Source of the DNA: Maylandia zebra
Taxonomy: Eukaryota; Chordata; Actinopteri; Cichliformes; Cichlidae
NCBI RefSeq assembly: GCF_041146795.1
Contig: NC_135173.1
Location: 55,120,365-55,184,364 of the forward strand
Direction: 5' to 3'
DNA length: 64,000 nt
Below the pieces are notes generated by a model. The model was not told the DNA's origin. It saw only the letters and a list, made by a program, of their open reading frames with translations, and ran no database searches. The position numbers and the translations under genes were made by a program. Within the stretch, counting starts at the first letter, position 1; each line of letters opens with the position of its first letter. This document shows positions 43,800 through 57,307 of the stretch, in pieces.

Positions 43800-46700
43800 G
43801 TAAGTGTCTTTGTTTGCGCAAGTTACTGCTTCTCTGCGGGGCCCCACACAGCATGCTAACGCTAGCTCTAGCGTTGTATCGCTGAGGTCCCATTCTCAGG
43901 TTGTCCCACTTGAAGTCTCGCATTAATGCGGTTGATTTTAAATGTGGAACTATACGATAATGTATTGGCTCAGTGCTTGCAGTTTAGTAATGGCTGTGAG
44001 AGCATTGTTGGTTTAAAACAACAGGTTTTGGACTGTATTAACAGACTTGAGCAGCTGTGTTTTCGGAAGGTTTCGCATCATATGCTTTTGCCCCTTTGCG
44101 ATGTAGCTCGCTTGGCACTAATTTATTCGCTTTAGAAAGCGGTGTAGTACATTTCAAGCTGTCAGCCTATAAGTGTTGATACTATTCATAAAACCAGCCA
44201 TTAATAACTGCACCGCAATAGCAACACTCGCATCTTTTGTTGCGCCTACACCGTATAGGACGGATTAGCGCGCCATACTTATCAACATATTGGCGTTTTC
44301 ATTTTCTCGCCGCTTCATTAATCAGATTAGTGTCCTCACTTAACTCCACTGTAATTTAATCCCGTCAAGATCCGGGATAAATTCAGGACTACTCTGAGGA
44401 ATTTCAGCAGGTCTGTCCCAGCCTGTCGACTTGCTGTTAGTGTTCGTCATTCACCGCTCTGGGAAATGGTGTCAGGAGATGCAATCAGGTTGAGTCTCAG
44501 GGCACCATGAAGGCAACGCTCAGGTAGACAAGCAATAAGACCGGGATCGAGTGTCGTTAGTAAAATGCCCTAGATTAAATCCGCAACTTCTCACTGGAAC
44601 GTAATTGACTATAAAGTACAGTTTAGAGGTGAATCGGAGATATTTATGCATCTGTGTAGATTATCTTAGATTTCACAACATAACTTTACAAACTTACTGA
44701 ACCAGGTGGAGTGTTGTCAGAGATAATATTTAGTAGTAAGTTGAGATACTAACTATGGATGTCATGATAACAGATTTTTACTTAATGAAAAGTATTATTT
44801 AAACTCAAAATTCACGTGCGTGGAGGTGTCAAAGGCTACTGCAACCATAACTGTGCGAATACATACACAATTGCGGTACAATTACACGTTCATTTTCAAT
44901 ACTATACGTCCATTTCGGGCACAGTGTTTTGCAATTGAATTTTTCAATCTCACAGGTGGTGTCAGTGGCTGGCACATGAATGTCTTCCAGGGTGATTTAA
45001 AACTGAACCGTTGAATTAGGTATTTAGAGCTGTCAGTCAAGCAAACAGAAACCTTATCAGATCGGTCTTTAAAGGCTCTCCCAGCTGTAATAAAATGTAA
45101 ACAAAGACTAGGCTCCATCTTCCCCTGCTTGTCAATGCTATGGGCCCTTTATCTACCAGCTGATATTCAGCTGTTTGGAGAAGATTATTCAGGTATTGGT
45201 AATGAAACTGACTCAAAGTATATATAGTGTAAGCAGAGAATTTCCAGAATTTTGGATGTTTTCCCAAAGGTGTTTGTGTACACTAATTTTGTATTCTTGT
45301 AGATACAGTTCCACTCATTGGGAGAAGCTGTGTATTGAGTATTTTGTATATCACTAACAGAAGTGTGTATAGTATTCTTACAGTACACTGGTTTCATGGA
45401 GGTATTGAAGGCCTGTCATGGCATTTTGGTTATCAAGTTCCTCATGTGATCATTTACAACAGACCTTATCTAGAACTGAAGATAAGGTTCACTGTAACAA
45501 AGGCTCTTTCCTTTACTGTTCTTTTCTCGCACTGGTGTCAAAGAAGTGTTGTTCCACTTGCCTGAAAGTTTGTTGTGTCAGTCGGAGACAAGACGCTGCC
45601 AAAAGCAGTAAAACTGTGTTTCTTATCTTATGGGTATATCATGTTAAAAGCTTTTCTTAAACAATGAGTGATCCTGCTAAACTCACAGTCAGCGGTATAT
45701 CTACTGATGGAAAAGTGGGTGTACAGGCTTATCTATTTTTGTTTACATCTGGTGTTGGCTGTTAAACAAGTACGTGACATGGTGCTTTTCATTGTCACTG
45801 GATCTTAACGGGTGTCTTTTCTGATGACGCTTTATACCACGTAGGAAACCTTTTTTTTTTTTTTTTTTTTCTTCTTCCCCCTCCTTAATCTTCTGCTTCT
45901 GTGACCATACAAGTGCTTGTTTCCTCATCAGTGTGTCTAGCCTTGATCTGACTCGTATCCTTATTTCTACCTTTGTTGTTAGTAGGTAACATGTAGTGTG
46001 CTAGTCCAAAGAGCACATGTTCGGTGACTAACTGCGCATGTGATGTTGTTGACGAGTTGGTGGCTGACCAACGACTGAGACACCCTGTGAGAAGTGTTTG
46101 CCACGTTAGGAAATTAGCTGATCCTTGCTGTGACAGACTTTCCTGTGTGAATGTGGTAGAATTTATGTTGTGTCTCTAATAAATTGCTCCTGGCAGGTGA
46201 CTGAGTCATCATGTTAGAAATGTAGAGTATTGTTGGTAGAGTTGAGGGGAAATAACTTTCCTTAATCTAAACTGTGTTTGTAGTGGTTACCCGAGAAGTG
46301 TTTTCACATTCCTCATCATTCATTTACATGCAGACTATATTGATTGATTCAGTGCTCTTGTACTTGTCCCATGTCTTCAGGCGTTTTGTGAAATAACAGA
46401 ATGCAGGGAATACTTTGTCAGCATGTACAAGGATTTCTCCAGTGTATTAAAAGTCCACTTGACCATTTTTAGACATAGAAAAGTTAGTAAAGAACTTGTC
46501 TAAAATTTGACTTAATGTTTTACCTGTTCAGCTCATAAACAGGCCCGACAATTTGTAAAAGAGGTTAAATATGAAGTGCTCGCCTTGTGGTATAGAGACA
46601 TCTTACCTTGAATGCGGAAATTTGAAATGAGTGTTTGTCTCTCTCCGCCTCGCACTTCTGTCCTCCTGTGAGTAAAACTACACACACTCTTAGCAGCCTG

Positions 46701-47709
46701 TAGGTTTTGTGGTGGAAACCCTAATGTGGGAATCAGTGGCATCATTGCAGAGATGTGTTGAAAACAGTGTTAGAAACCAGTTAAGTTTTGGGATTGTAAT
46801 ATTAGATCAATATGTATATATTTTTAAACTAGTTGATGCAATTTATGTAGAAGTTGTTGTTAGGTTGGATGAAAAAGCTGAAGGAAAAAACGGGTAATGC
46901 TTACAACCTAAAATGACGAAAAAAGTAAATGTTAGACTTTAATTGTGATACTTTGGCAATTTAAGCTTGCTGATTTAAAAACGAAGACAAGGACACTGAC
47001 AGATGGATAAATTAGTATAAATTGGTGGTTTCAGATCCACCAATCACATGATGAAATTCAAATGACTAATGACCCATCAGTTGTCAATTGTTTCCACCTG
47101 TGTCAGCTAAGCAGCAGTTGAAGTTGCTATGCTGATGGGCTTCTGTGTGACTAACTGTAACCAGCTGTGAAAATTTCTCTAATATGGGCTGTGTACACCA
47201 CTTGCAAAATTGCTAATACACTCCAAAGCATAACTGTTATTGATCTAGACTAAAACTCATAGCACCCCAAGAAGTTGCTATACAGATGTGTTTTTTTTTC
47301 TTTGTGTGTGTGTGTCTATGTATGTGTGTGTTCCTGGTGTTTAAACATGTAGTCACTTGAGCAGGATGGAGGTAGTTTCTGTGTCTTCTTCAGAAATCCT
47401 TGAGAAAGTTCTAATTGATCTCTGTGGGGTAGTTACATGGCTCTTCTCTCACTAAAATGCATACAAATGAAAAAAGTGTAAGCCTGCTGGCTTTAGAAAA
47501 TAAGTTGTTGAAAGAAGACAAAGTTCCTAGTCGTGGATGATAAGATGATAATTGTAAAGTCAGGTCAGAGAGAAAGTTTTTTGATTTTTCTGCTTCACAC
47601 TCTCTTGCTTGAAACATTTTGCTTATAAAAATTAAGTAATTTATTTATTTTTTCATTTCAGTTAATGTTTCAGAAATGGTAACAGTGCAGAAGAGTTGAT
47701 AGCACACAT

Positions 47710-48414
47710 TAGGGCTGTGCGATATGACCAAAATCTCATATCCCGATATAAGAATTCTATCGTCCAGATAACGATATAAATCACAAAAGTGTAACATTTT
47801 CTGTAAATTTTGTGAATCTCGGGCAGCTCGTTTTGCGGGACGTGTTTCCAGCTGCGCGTCATGTAGCTGGTGTCGAGTGTTTTAACTGATGCATGAAACT
47901 ATACATTTTTAGACAGAAGTTGTAAAGGCCGCCGTTTTCTTTGAGTATTTATTACACAGCGCGCTGCGGGGAAAAGCCTGTTCTAACGTTTGAGTCTAAG
48001 GTTTATTTTTTAGCACCTGGCGGCTCTTTTTTTTAATTCTCATCCGTAAATAATCTGCTCTTTCACGTGATTCAGTTTATTTTGAAAAGTCTCAACAGGA
48101 TCTTGAGCTTTATTGTGAAAGGTTTATGTGGAACATAAACAAGCGGACACGCGATGGTTTTACCATTGTTGTTGCTAACCACAACGCATGAAAACAGGCG
48201 TTTGTCCGTCTGTAGTGTGGTTATATTTAAATATAAGAGAAAGAGAGAACTTTAAGAAATTAATATAGCCACTACAGTGACCATCAAAACGATGAAAAAA
48301 TATTGCCGTAAACAGTTTATTTTGCGACATCACGAAACAAACGATAGCGTAAAATGAAACAATATACGTTTTTATATCGTCATTCGATATATATCGTTAT
48401 ATCGAACAGCCCTA
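47710..48414. mobile_element. Non-autonomous hAT-type transposon (705 bp)
   Basis: Termini TAGGGCTGTGCGATAT and ATATCGAACAGCCCTA are inverted repeats. The 8-base flanks GCACACAT and GTACACAT differ at one position. Subterminal ATATCG repeats are frequent at both ends. This TAGGGCTGTGCGATAT family is widespread in fish. No transposase frame. Confidence 0.8.
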
Positions 48415-51400
48415 GTACACATCATGAGCTGGTTGTCTTGGTGTATTAAAAAAATGTTTTCATGGTAAGTGGTGCGAGGCTAGTTGTGTTCCATCCTTTT
48501 AAGAACTTTTATGTTTTTGTAACATAGCGGGGCCTTTACTTTGCAGCAATCCCAATAAGGCCAGTTAAAACATGATGATCACAACATAGTAGTGATGAAC
48601 TTAATTCCAGTAATTTGTTGAAATTGTTGTTGGTATCAACCGCTGTTTTGTTTTGCTATTGCATTATCCAGAGGCACCTTCACTGTTATGGCTTATAGAA
48701 GTGTTTTCACTTCCATGTGGAAGCTGAAGTTAAAGCTATAGGAGTCCTACAGCCAGAGTGTTAAATGTCATCTGTGTGTTTATTTTGCTTTAGACGTGAC
48801 TGACAGGGAGACGAACCGCTTTCTATTTTTCATGTGGGTCACATATGTATGTGTTTTGTTTTGGTTTAGATTTTTTGTTTTATGACCATCAGCCTTTGGG
48901 CCTTTGCAGTTTTCCAGGATAACTGTGAATCCCTGAAAAGACCAGTGTTTTGTTGTGGTTTTTTATTCTGCCAAGAAATGCAAGAAAAGCACGCGAAAGC
49001 TTGTACCAAAGTGGGACAAAAATGGTTGATTTGATTGAAAGCACGGACCACATGTTTGAGGTTAGAAGTGCAGTCACGTAACAATGCAAGATCATGGGAT
49101 TCGTGCTACCGTATGTGAGCCAGTTGTGGTTAAACTGTTATCATACTTGTGCAGAATTAGAGGATGACAGTGAAAGAGACTATAGCTGCAGATGTTTCTT
49201 TTTCAAACATGGTAGAGGATGATTTTTATGGGGATGTGCATGTCTGTGCTGATGATTGCATGGGATTAATTGGAGGGAGTGTTATCTGTGACATGCTCTT
49301 CATACAGTAACTGAAGCAGCTAATTTGATGTGGAACAGGCTATATTAAGACTAGGGATGTCCCAAGCTGATATTTATAATTTATGCCAGCTTTTCAGTCC
49401 AACTGACCTAGGTCTAGCTGTATTAAAAAAAACACATGCGCTTCTCTTCAAAATTAACTCTAGAGTGATATAGAATTGGCTAATTTGTTATGATTGCTGT
49501 TGAAGATGCATCAAAGCATTTAAGAAAGAAAGTTTTTTTTTCCCCTTTGGGCACCTTATTTTGACATCCTAAGGAAGGATTTTGGGACAGTGGCAACATA
49601 GCATATATAGTCTACATTTATGGATTTCTTTTTTTTCTCTCCCCTTGGTCTGATGCCCAGGGGTTGTTAAAAGCTGGCTTAATAAAATGGGAAGTAATGC
49701 AATGCCTCTAGACATCAATATTTAATGAATAGCCTATAAAGTAGAATGTAGGCTTCTCATAGAGTGGATGGATGGTCCATAACAAGTTCAGTGAGTCTGT
49801 GTATTGACTTGTTATGTGTGAAAAGTGTAAATTTGCATACCATTTGGCATGCTGGTGTGTTGGCTTTAAATACATCTGTGTATTCAGCTTCTCCCCCAGT
49901 GATTTCTCTGCTTCTCTGACCCAGTTAGCACAGCGTATTTCTGCCTCATTCAGTCTTTGTGTTAATCGGCACAGGTATGTTTGGTGAAATGCATCTTTAG
50001 CCATTGGTACCTAACCATTAAATGCTCCAAGTTGCCCTAAAAATATATGGGGGGGAAATGGCATCAGACTTCTTAGTGGTGTGAAAATGTGACATTCTTT
50101 GTAGAGGAACTTGTGTAATGGAAACATTTTGAAAGGGGTTTGTTTATCAAATGGAAAAGAGGAAAGAAAGAGGTTCTTAGAAGTAAGTCCTGTCATGCAT
50201 GGTCTGTTGTAATAATAGCTACAAATAAGCTTGGTATTATTGCCATAAGCTGCCTTTATAATGTACAGTATAACTGATGTGCAGTAGGCAGAGCAACGCA
50301 TTGTTTTCAGAATGTCTGCATATGATAAGATCCTTTGCGTTTGGTTGAGGAAGCTGTACGGCTAGTGTCATGCATTAAATATATCTTCCACACAAGACGC
50401 TGAAATATTAATGCGCTAGAAAAGTATGATATAAGGATTAACGATTGGTCGATTTCAAGGCACACAAAAGTATTAGACACTATTAAAAATGGTTAATATA
50501 TACAATTATTTGTGGATAGGAAAGTCAAATGTTGTGTACCCTTTCAAAATAAACTCACTGAGAGTTTTTGTGTGGCTTGATAACCCGATTAGGCTCTTTC
50601 CAGCTTGGCACATTCATATTCATGAATGAGTAATGCTGCAATGCATGAAGACAGGAAAAAGAAAGAAATTATACACTTATAGGTTCTCGTGAGTTTTTCT
50701 CCAGTAATCCTTACTTGGGGGTAGAATGTGTTTCTTTTGCACACCTCTTTCTCAGCTAATCACGTTGGTTTTGTAACTTTAATTAGGGACTTCTCCCAAG
50801 TGACCAATTTAGACTTCTCCAAATTATTCACTGTATGTTGCCAAATAGCTTCCACATATAATCCAAAGTTTTCTCAACATTGAATCGGGATACACTGCAG
50901 CTCATTGGGTATACAGCTCATGCAGCTCAAATGACTTAATGTTATCGCTTCTTTTTCCCTAATTAATATTCAGAGTAGTGCATATATTATCACTTATGTT
51001 TTTTGTGCCACAGCTGGGTATTAAAGATAAACTAATGTGCACTGTCAGTATTGTAAATAGAATACAGTTTGTCTTGTTTATTAATCATGTAATGGAATGG
51101 TAATGATAATACAATAATGACTCACCTGCTTACAAATACTACAGAATTATTGTTTTTGATCCATTTATATCTATATTAACTGCACACATCTGTATTTTAA
51201 TAATGTACAGTTAACAAATTCTGATATGATGACCTAACTGCTCGGTCTCAGATGAGATATCAATAATGTGAAACTCAGTTTTATTTGTTTGCACAGGCAA
51301 CGTTTGGAAACGAGAGAAACTGAGTGTATGGGTTACAGTCACCTCACTGTTTTGTTATTTAAGAACACAGCAGAGGCTGACTTTGATCACTGACCCTAAT

Positions 51401-52837
51401 ATACTATAGTCTGCCTACAATGTCATATGTCCAGCTACAATTTTAGTTGTTCTTTTTGCCAGTTAAGCACACACTAATTAACCAGCAGTGCATCCTCAAA
51501 TCCTTGTGTTCGGTCACAGTGTCATATTTGACAGCAGACTGAGGACCTGCTAAATTTGATTTTGGGTTAGTTCCCCTTAGGCTGATAACAAATTAGACCA
51601 GCAGTCAGATCTAATGATATTATTTCCACAGTAAACAAAACAAAAAAGTGTCTCTGTAAATGGGCTCTGGCTGTGTGATTGACTTCCCATGGAACTGCCC
51701 TCTGTAAGTCTAATGGGGAAGTGAGACAGTTTGTGAGACAGTAAACTTTTTATTGTACTACTGGATACTGTTATAGTGTTTCCTGTAATATCTTGACAAA
51801 GCTTTACAGAACATAAATATATAAATGATTTTTCTGAGGAACAGTTTGAGGGTCCACTATTATTTGCAGTATTTTATTTGAATTGAAAAATGTAGGTTAG
51901 AGCAGGAAGAGATTAGTGTGAGAAAGTCAAAGCCACCCATTGCTAATCGTTTGCCAAATGTACTCTCGTGATGTATCTCATATTTATTAATCAAACTTAA
52001 TCGTATGCTCAATAGGACTTCAGGAACTTCAGCATAAAGTTTTAGATCTCAATATATGAACTGATACATTTAAGTATTTCCTCATTTGCAGGTGATTTCC
52101 TAAACCCACAGTGGCACCAATGGCAATGTTGCTTTCTGAATGAAAAGTAAAGGGGGATGGAAAAATGCCCAGACACGCCCCCTCGATCCCCCACCCCAGC
52201 CAACACCCCCAATTTGAAACTGATGCTTCCTTTGCTTTATTGAAATGTGTGACAGTGGGAACTTTTTTGTTTAGCAGGCTTCAGTATCTCTTATAGATGT
52301 AATGAGGATAAAGGCACCCAAAGGGGAAGTGGAGCAGAAACTAATGAGTGTCAGTGCAGTCCAATGTGTTTGCAGCTGATTGGGAGATGCTATGAATAAG
52401 TCAAAATCCCCCTCCTTTTCCTCCCTCTTTCCTGCTCTATAGCTCTGTTGTGCTCAATGAAGATAGCGGCGGGATGATCCGATCTTTCTAGCTGGCTCAG
52501 TTTGTCTCAGATCAGCTGGCAAGGCTAATACTTTTCCAGCCATGCATATACAACAGTGTTGTGTTCTGACCTGAGAAGCAAGATCATGTTACATTTGTTT
52601 TTATTGTTAGTCATACAGGTTTTCCCTAGTTAAAGAAGAGTATTTTCAATGAATCTTACAGTGTGTTATTACCTTAACATGAAAACAGTTGCATCGTTCT
52701 TTTATTAAGACTTTAAGATTATTGTGACAAAACATTGTGCAAATGGTTTTTTAAATATTATTTTATCATCTAATCTAAAATTGAGTTGTGTGTTGCTGTC
52801 TCTCATATGAGTCCCAAGGCAGGAAGAACCTCTTCTA

Positions 52838-53692
52838 TCCGGTTGTTCAGTGATGACGCGACGAATCCTACTTCCGGGTCTAAAGTAGTCTGCGTTTAAT
52901 ATGGCTTTTGTGTTGTTAACATGTTTAATGTTATGTATTTTCTTCTATTTGATCTCAAAAAGCTCCTAAAACAGTCAGTGATCACTGTTGACCTCCCTCG
53001 GCTTTTATTACCGCTAATCATTTATTTAAGCTCAGTTTTTAAAACCTTACGATGTAACTACAGCCCAGCCCATGCAGCAGTATATGAATGACTAACCTCG
53101 TATTGTGGATGAATTATCTCAGTTGTTCTCCTGGCTGAAGTTTGGTCCTTTTACAGCATCCTGCCATGCGATTACATTTGTTCCTGACCACCGAGAACAC
53201 TCACATTAACTTTTATCGAGTGGAAAAAAAGTTAGCTTGTTTATATTATGCTAACATAGCTGTGTCGCTAGCGGTCACGTAGCACATCATTATATACCAG
53301 CTAGCCAAACTTCAGTAACCCTACAAACGTCACTGCTGTTTAGTTTCCTGTCTTCATTTATGCTGGAAGTGATAACAGAGCTGTACGTTTTAATTTGTTT
53401 CCAAAACCCCGCAGTCAGGACATGCTATATTGTATTTAGATAGAAGCTAGCGAGCTAACTCCCTGCTAACTTCTAACTCCGTTAAATGTCATAAATTCCG
53501 TTTTCATGGATGCCTGGATGTTAAACTCAATTGTTACACCTGGTAGAGCAGAACGCTGATTATTTTATTAAAGATGAAAGACTTTAGACAGTTTTTCAAC
53601 TCTCAGTAATGCCATAGTGATCGTTTGATATATGGACCTGCAGTGGAGTTTAGACCCAGACACGGCTGGTGACGTCAGACTGAACAACCGGA
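52838..53692. mobile_element. Inverted-repeat DNA element with TA flanks (855 bp)
   Basis: Left end TCCGGTTGTTCAGTGATGACG and right end CGTCAGACTGAACAACCGGA pair over about 14 bases plus an outer CGTCA/TGACG match. TA lies directly outside both ends (52836-52837, 53693-53694). This suggests a Tc1/mariner-type non-autonomous element, but I do not recognise the family and see no transposase frame. Confidence 0.6.
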
Positions 53693-54871
53693 TATGTCCT
53701 TTTACTAAATTAATAAAATGTTACAAAAACATTTGCTGAGGAAGCTGCTTACCCCCCCCCCCCAAATGAATATGATGAACATCACTTCCACTGCTGCTAA
53801 GGCAACCCCTACCAAGCATGGTTCAACATAATGACTGAAAATAAGAGGTTTTGTTAACCTGAATTTGGTTACTTAACATGCACCATGATGCCCCTTTTAA
53901 CAAGCCTGGCTGTTTCCAATAAACCTTTAAAAAGTGTTAGACAAATAATAAACACAGCAGTGGTACTTATATAAGAAGTCGTCTGGTGTGCACACATTGT
54001 GATGCTAAATAGATGATTGCCTCAACGTGTTAAAGGGTACCTTACTGCCTCATAAGGACGTAACAGTTTTGAATTCCAATGCCTATAAATCTAAGAAGCT
54101 TCTCGTATCTACTGCTATTGGCTAAAAAGTTATTGCAAGATTGTTTCACAGTTATTCTGATGGTTAAATCACAAAAGGAACAGTTCACTGTCGGACCATT
54201 TATTTACTTTTTTCAGTCTTTTATTTATCGTGAAAGTCATTGCATGTTATATAGTAGTTTGTAGTGTTTTCACCTGCTTTATGTCAGCGTGGTGGCATCC
54301 CTGTCCATTGTTATAGGCAAAGTTCTGACAATGTCAGAAATCTCTGTAGGATAGGAGACGTGATACACCTGCCAGACTAGCTCTGTGTGCATTTAGCATT
54401 CCCAACTCAAACAGGTCAGAAAATATACCAATCTTAGGTTATTAAACAGACACATTTAAGCTAAGATGCTTATATATTACCTTGCAGCAAAACATCTGTT
54501 CTGTTTTGTTTTGTTTTTTATAGTCAAGTGTATGGCAAGTGTTTAAAAAAAAATAAATAAATAATAGCTGCAATTATCATCATGTACCTAATGTTCTGTT
54601 AATTTGGTGGCAAATTGACTTTGAAATGGTCCCACTGTGATGTCATGGGTACAGGTTTCACTTACTCTGTGCTGAGAGTAAATCCCACCAGCAAACATTG
54701 TAAAGATGCCTTTACAGTGATTGTTAACAAACAACTGTCTTTTTTTTTTTTTTCCCATGAAATTCATCCAGTTTCACAGGCTTGACGAAGGTCTGACTTT
54801 GACCAACAGTAGAGCTTCTTCTATGTTTTAAATACAATAAATTGAATTTGTAATTTTTATTTTTTTTTTAG

Positions 54872-54950
54872 GTGCTCCATAAACGATTATTCAGTTTGTC
54901 TCAAGGACACTATGAATGTACAAGTCTTGCGACCTGAATAGTGATGACAG
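54872..54950 (+). other. Candidate 79-bp non-coding exon in the long intron
   Basis: A long T tract ending in TTTAG precedes it and GACAG|GTGACA follows. There is no long open frame, so if real it would be a second 5'UTR exon of the downstream gene. Splice-site pattern only. Confidence 0.25.
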
Positions 54951-55164
54951 GTGACACTTCGTAGCTGGTTTCTGTATGAGAACAGGTTTGACGTTCAGGG
55001 CTTTGTCCGAAGTGCAACATTTACTTGTTTGAGTGCTTGGTTTTTCCCACTCTGTTTGCATGCAGGGCTTTTTTTTGAATGTGCATTTGATACCTGTAAC
55101 CTAAACCGAGGTCAGCAAACAAGTGTCTAATTTCCGTGGTCATTTTCTATCCATGATAAGTACA

Positions 55165-57300
55165 TCAAATCAAATTCTAATTTTATTTGTCACGTACACA
55201 GTCATACACAGTACGATATGCAGTGAAATGCTTAGACAACTGCTCGTGACCTAAAGAGGGGAAGAAAAAAAAAAGGCTATGAATAAGATAGGAAATAAAT
55301 ATGACAAATTAAAAAGGGTAAATTTAACTAGGAAGGAATAAAATATAAATTAAGGTTAAAAATGAAATAACTGTACAACACAAATTAGAATGAAGGGTAA
55401 ATTTAACTGGGAAAGAATAAGATAAAATATATAAATTAAAGTTGAAAATAAAATAACTGTACAACAAAATACACAATACACAGTATAGAACTATATAAGA
55501 ATGTATGAAGAAATATAAATAAATAAATATATACACAATAATAGCAGCTGTACAAGTATTAACTGGAAATGAAGAATATAGTGACCAGTGTTGTGCAATC
55601 CACATTATGTCTTGTGCAGTGCAAATATGCTTAAAGTGATTTAAGTGATGAAGTGAAAACAATGTCCAGAATGTCCAGTGTGTGTGTAAGAACTATATAT
55701 GTTGGTCAGTACTGTGTGGTGGTGTGATTGAGAGACCGTATCGCCTGCGGGAAGAAGCTCCTCCTCAGTCTCTCTGTGTTGGTCTTCAGGGAGTGGAATC
55801 GCTTTCCTGACCTCAACAGAGAGAACAGTCTGTTGTTGGGATGGCTGAGGTCCTTCACGATCTTCCTGGCCTTGGTCCAGCACCGCCTGCTGTAGATTGA
55901 GTGCAGGTCAGGGAGCTCGGAGCGGATGGTGCGCTCAGCTGACCGCACAACCCTCTGTAGAGCTCGTCTATCCAGCATGGTGCTGTTCCCGAACCAGGTT
56001 AAGATGTTTCCCGTCAGGATGCTCTCTATGGTGCAGGAGTAAAAGTTCCTGAGCACCTTGGAGGGCAGTTGGAAGTCTCTCAAGCGTCTGAGGTGCTAGA
56101 GACGCTGACGGGCCTTTTTCACCATGATGTTGATGTGACAGGACCATGATAGGTCCTGTGTGATGTGAACTCCGAGGTATTTGAAGCTGTCCACTCTCTC
56201 CACTGGGCACTCGTTGATGACAGGGGTCTGGTAGTTCCTCTCCTGCTTAGTGCTGAAGTCCACTATCAGCTCCTTTGTCTTACTGACGTTTAGAAGGAGG
56301 TTGTTCCTCTGGCACCAGTTCTCCAGATTCCTAATCTCCTTCAGGTAGGCCGTCTCGTTGTTATCAGAGATCAGGCCCGCCACGACGGTGTCGTCAGCAA
56401 ACTTGATGATGGTGGTGGAGCTGGTAGTGGCCACACAGTCATATGTGTACAAAGAGTACAGCAGGGGGCTCAGAACACACCCCTGGGGGGCTCCAGTGCT
56501 GAGAGTGGTGGAGGCTGAGACATGTCCGCCCATCCTTACTGCCTGTGGTCTGCCAGTTAGGAAGTTGGAGATCCACTGACACATAGATGAGCTGAGTCCC
56601 AGATGCTCCAGCTTGGTGGTGAGTGTGGAGGGAATTATGGTGTTAAATGCAGAGCTGTAGTCTATGAAGAGCATTTTAACATAATTCCCCCTTCTAGTGT
56701 CCAAGTGAGTGAGTGATGTGTGGAGGAGATGAGAGATGGCATCGTCTGTGGAACGATTTGGACGGTAAGCGAACTGTAGTGGGTCCAGTGTGTCTGGTAG
56801 TGAAGAAATGATGAAGTCTCTGACCAGGCGTTCAAAGCACTTCATCACTACTGAGGTGACGGCTACAGGGCGATAGTCATTGAGAGAAGCAGGGTGGGGT
56901 TTCTTCGGGACAGGAACAATGATGGACTCTTTGAAGCATGTGGGGATCACCGACTGAGATAAAGAGATGTTGAATATCTCAGTGAACACAGGAGCTAGCT
57001 GGTATGCGCAGTCTCTGAGGATACGACCTGGGATGCCGTCTGGTCCTGCTGCTTTCCTGGTGTTCACTCTCTTGAAGGCTCTCCTTACTTCATGCTCGGA
57101 GATGACGAGAACGTTTCCGGTGCTGGCAGTATCTTCCTGTCTGTAGCCGTTAGCGCCGCTAGCACTAGCATTGTTGGAGTCCTTAGCTGCAGCCTCGAAG
57201 CGAGCATTTACAAGGGACAGAAGGCTATTGATGTAGAGCTGCATAATGATGATGGAGCTACTGTTTAAGCAGCCTTTCAGCACTGTGATAAATGCATGGT
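55165..57300 (-). mobile_element. 5'-truncated non-LTR retrotransposon (CR1/L2/Rex1-like)
   Basis: Runs on the minus strand from the RT part at about 57280 to a 3' end near 55165. It contains a reverse-transcriptase frame (separate entry), then an AT-rich 3' part ending in sequence similar to the common fish motif GTCACGTACACAGTCATACA. The upstream endonuclease region is missing, as expected of 5' truncation on insertion. Confidence 0.75.
55316..55466 (-). repeat. Imperfect tandem duplication in the LINE 3' region
   Basis: GGGTAAATTTAACTAGGAAG...ACTGTACAACA (from 55316) recurs as GGGTAAATTTAACTGGGAAA...ACTGTACAACA (from 55396). Two units of roughly 70-80 bases. Confidence 0.8.
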
Positions 57301-57307
57301 ATGTCAA
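55706..57307 (-). pseudogene. Reverse transcriptase ORF with a single internal stop
   Basis: Minus-strand [17 protein letters not shown], the fingers/palm block [47 protein letters not shown] with the first catalytic Asp, [17 protein letters not shown], and the catalytic box FADD (56390-56401). After RQRL a TAG (56098-56096) interrupts the frame, which then continues in the same frame to 55706 and ends ...LNHTTTQY. The first ~25 residues may be flanking sequence. Family resemblance is to CR1/L2/Rex1-type elements. Confidence 0.85.
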
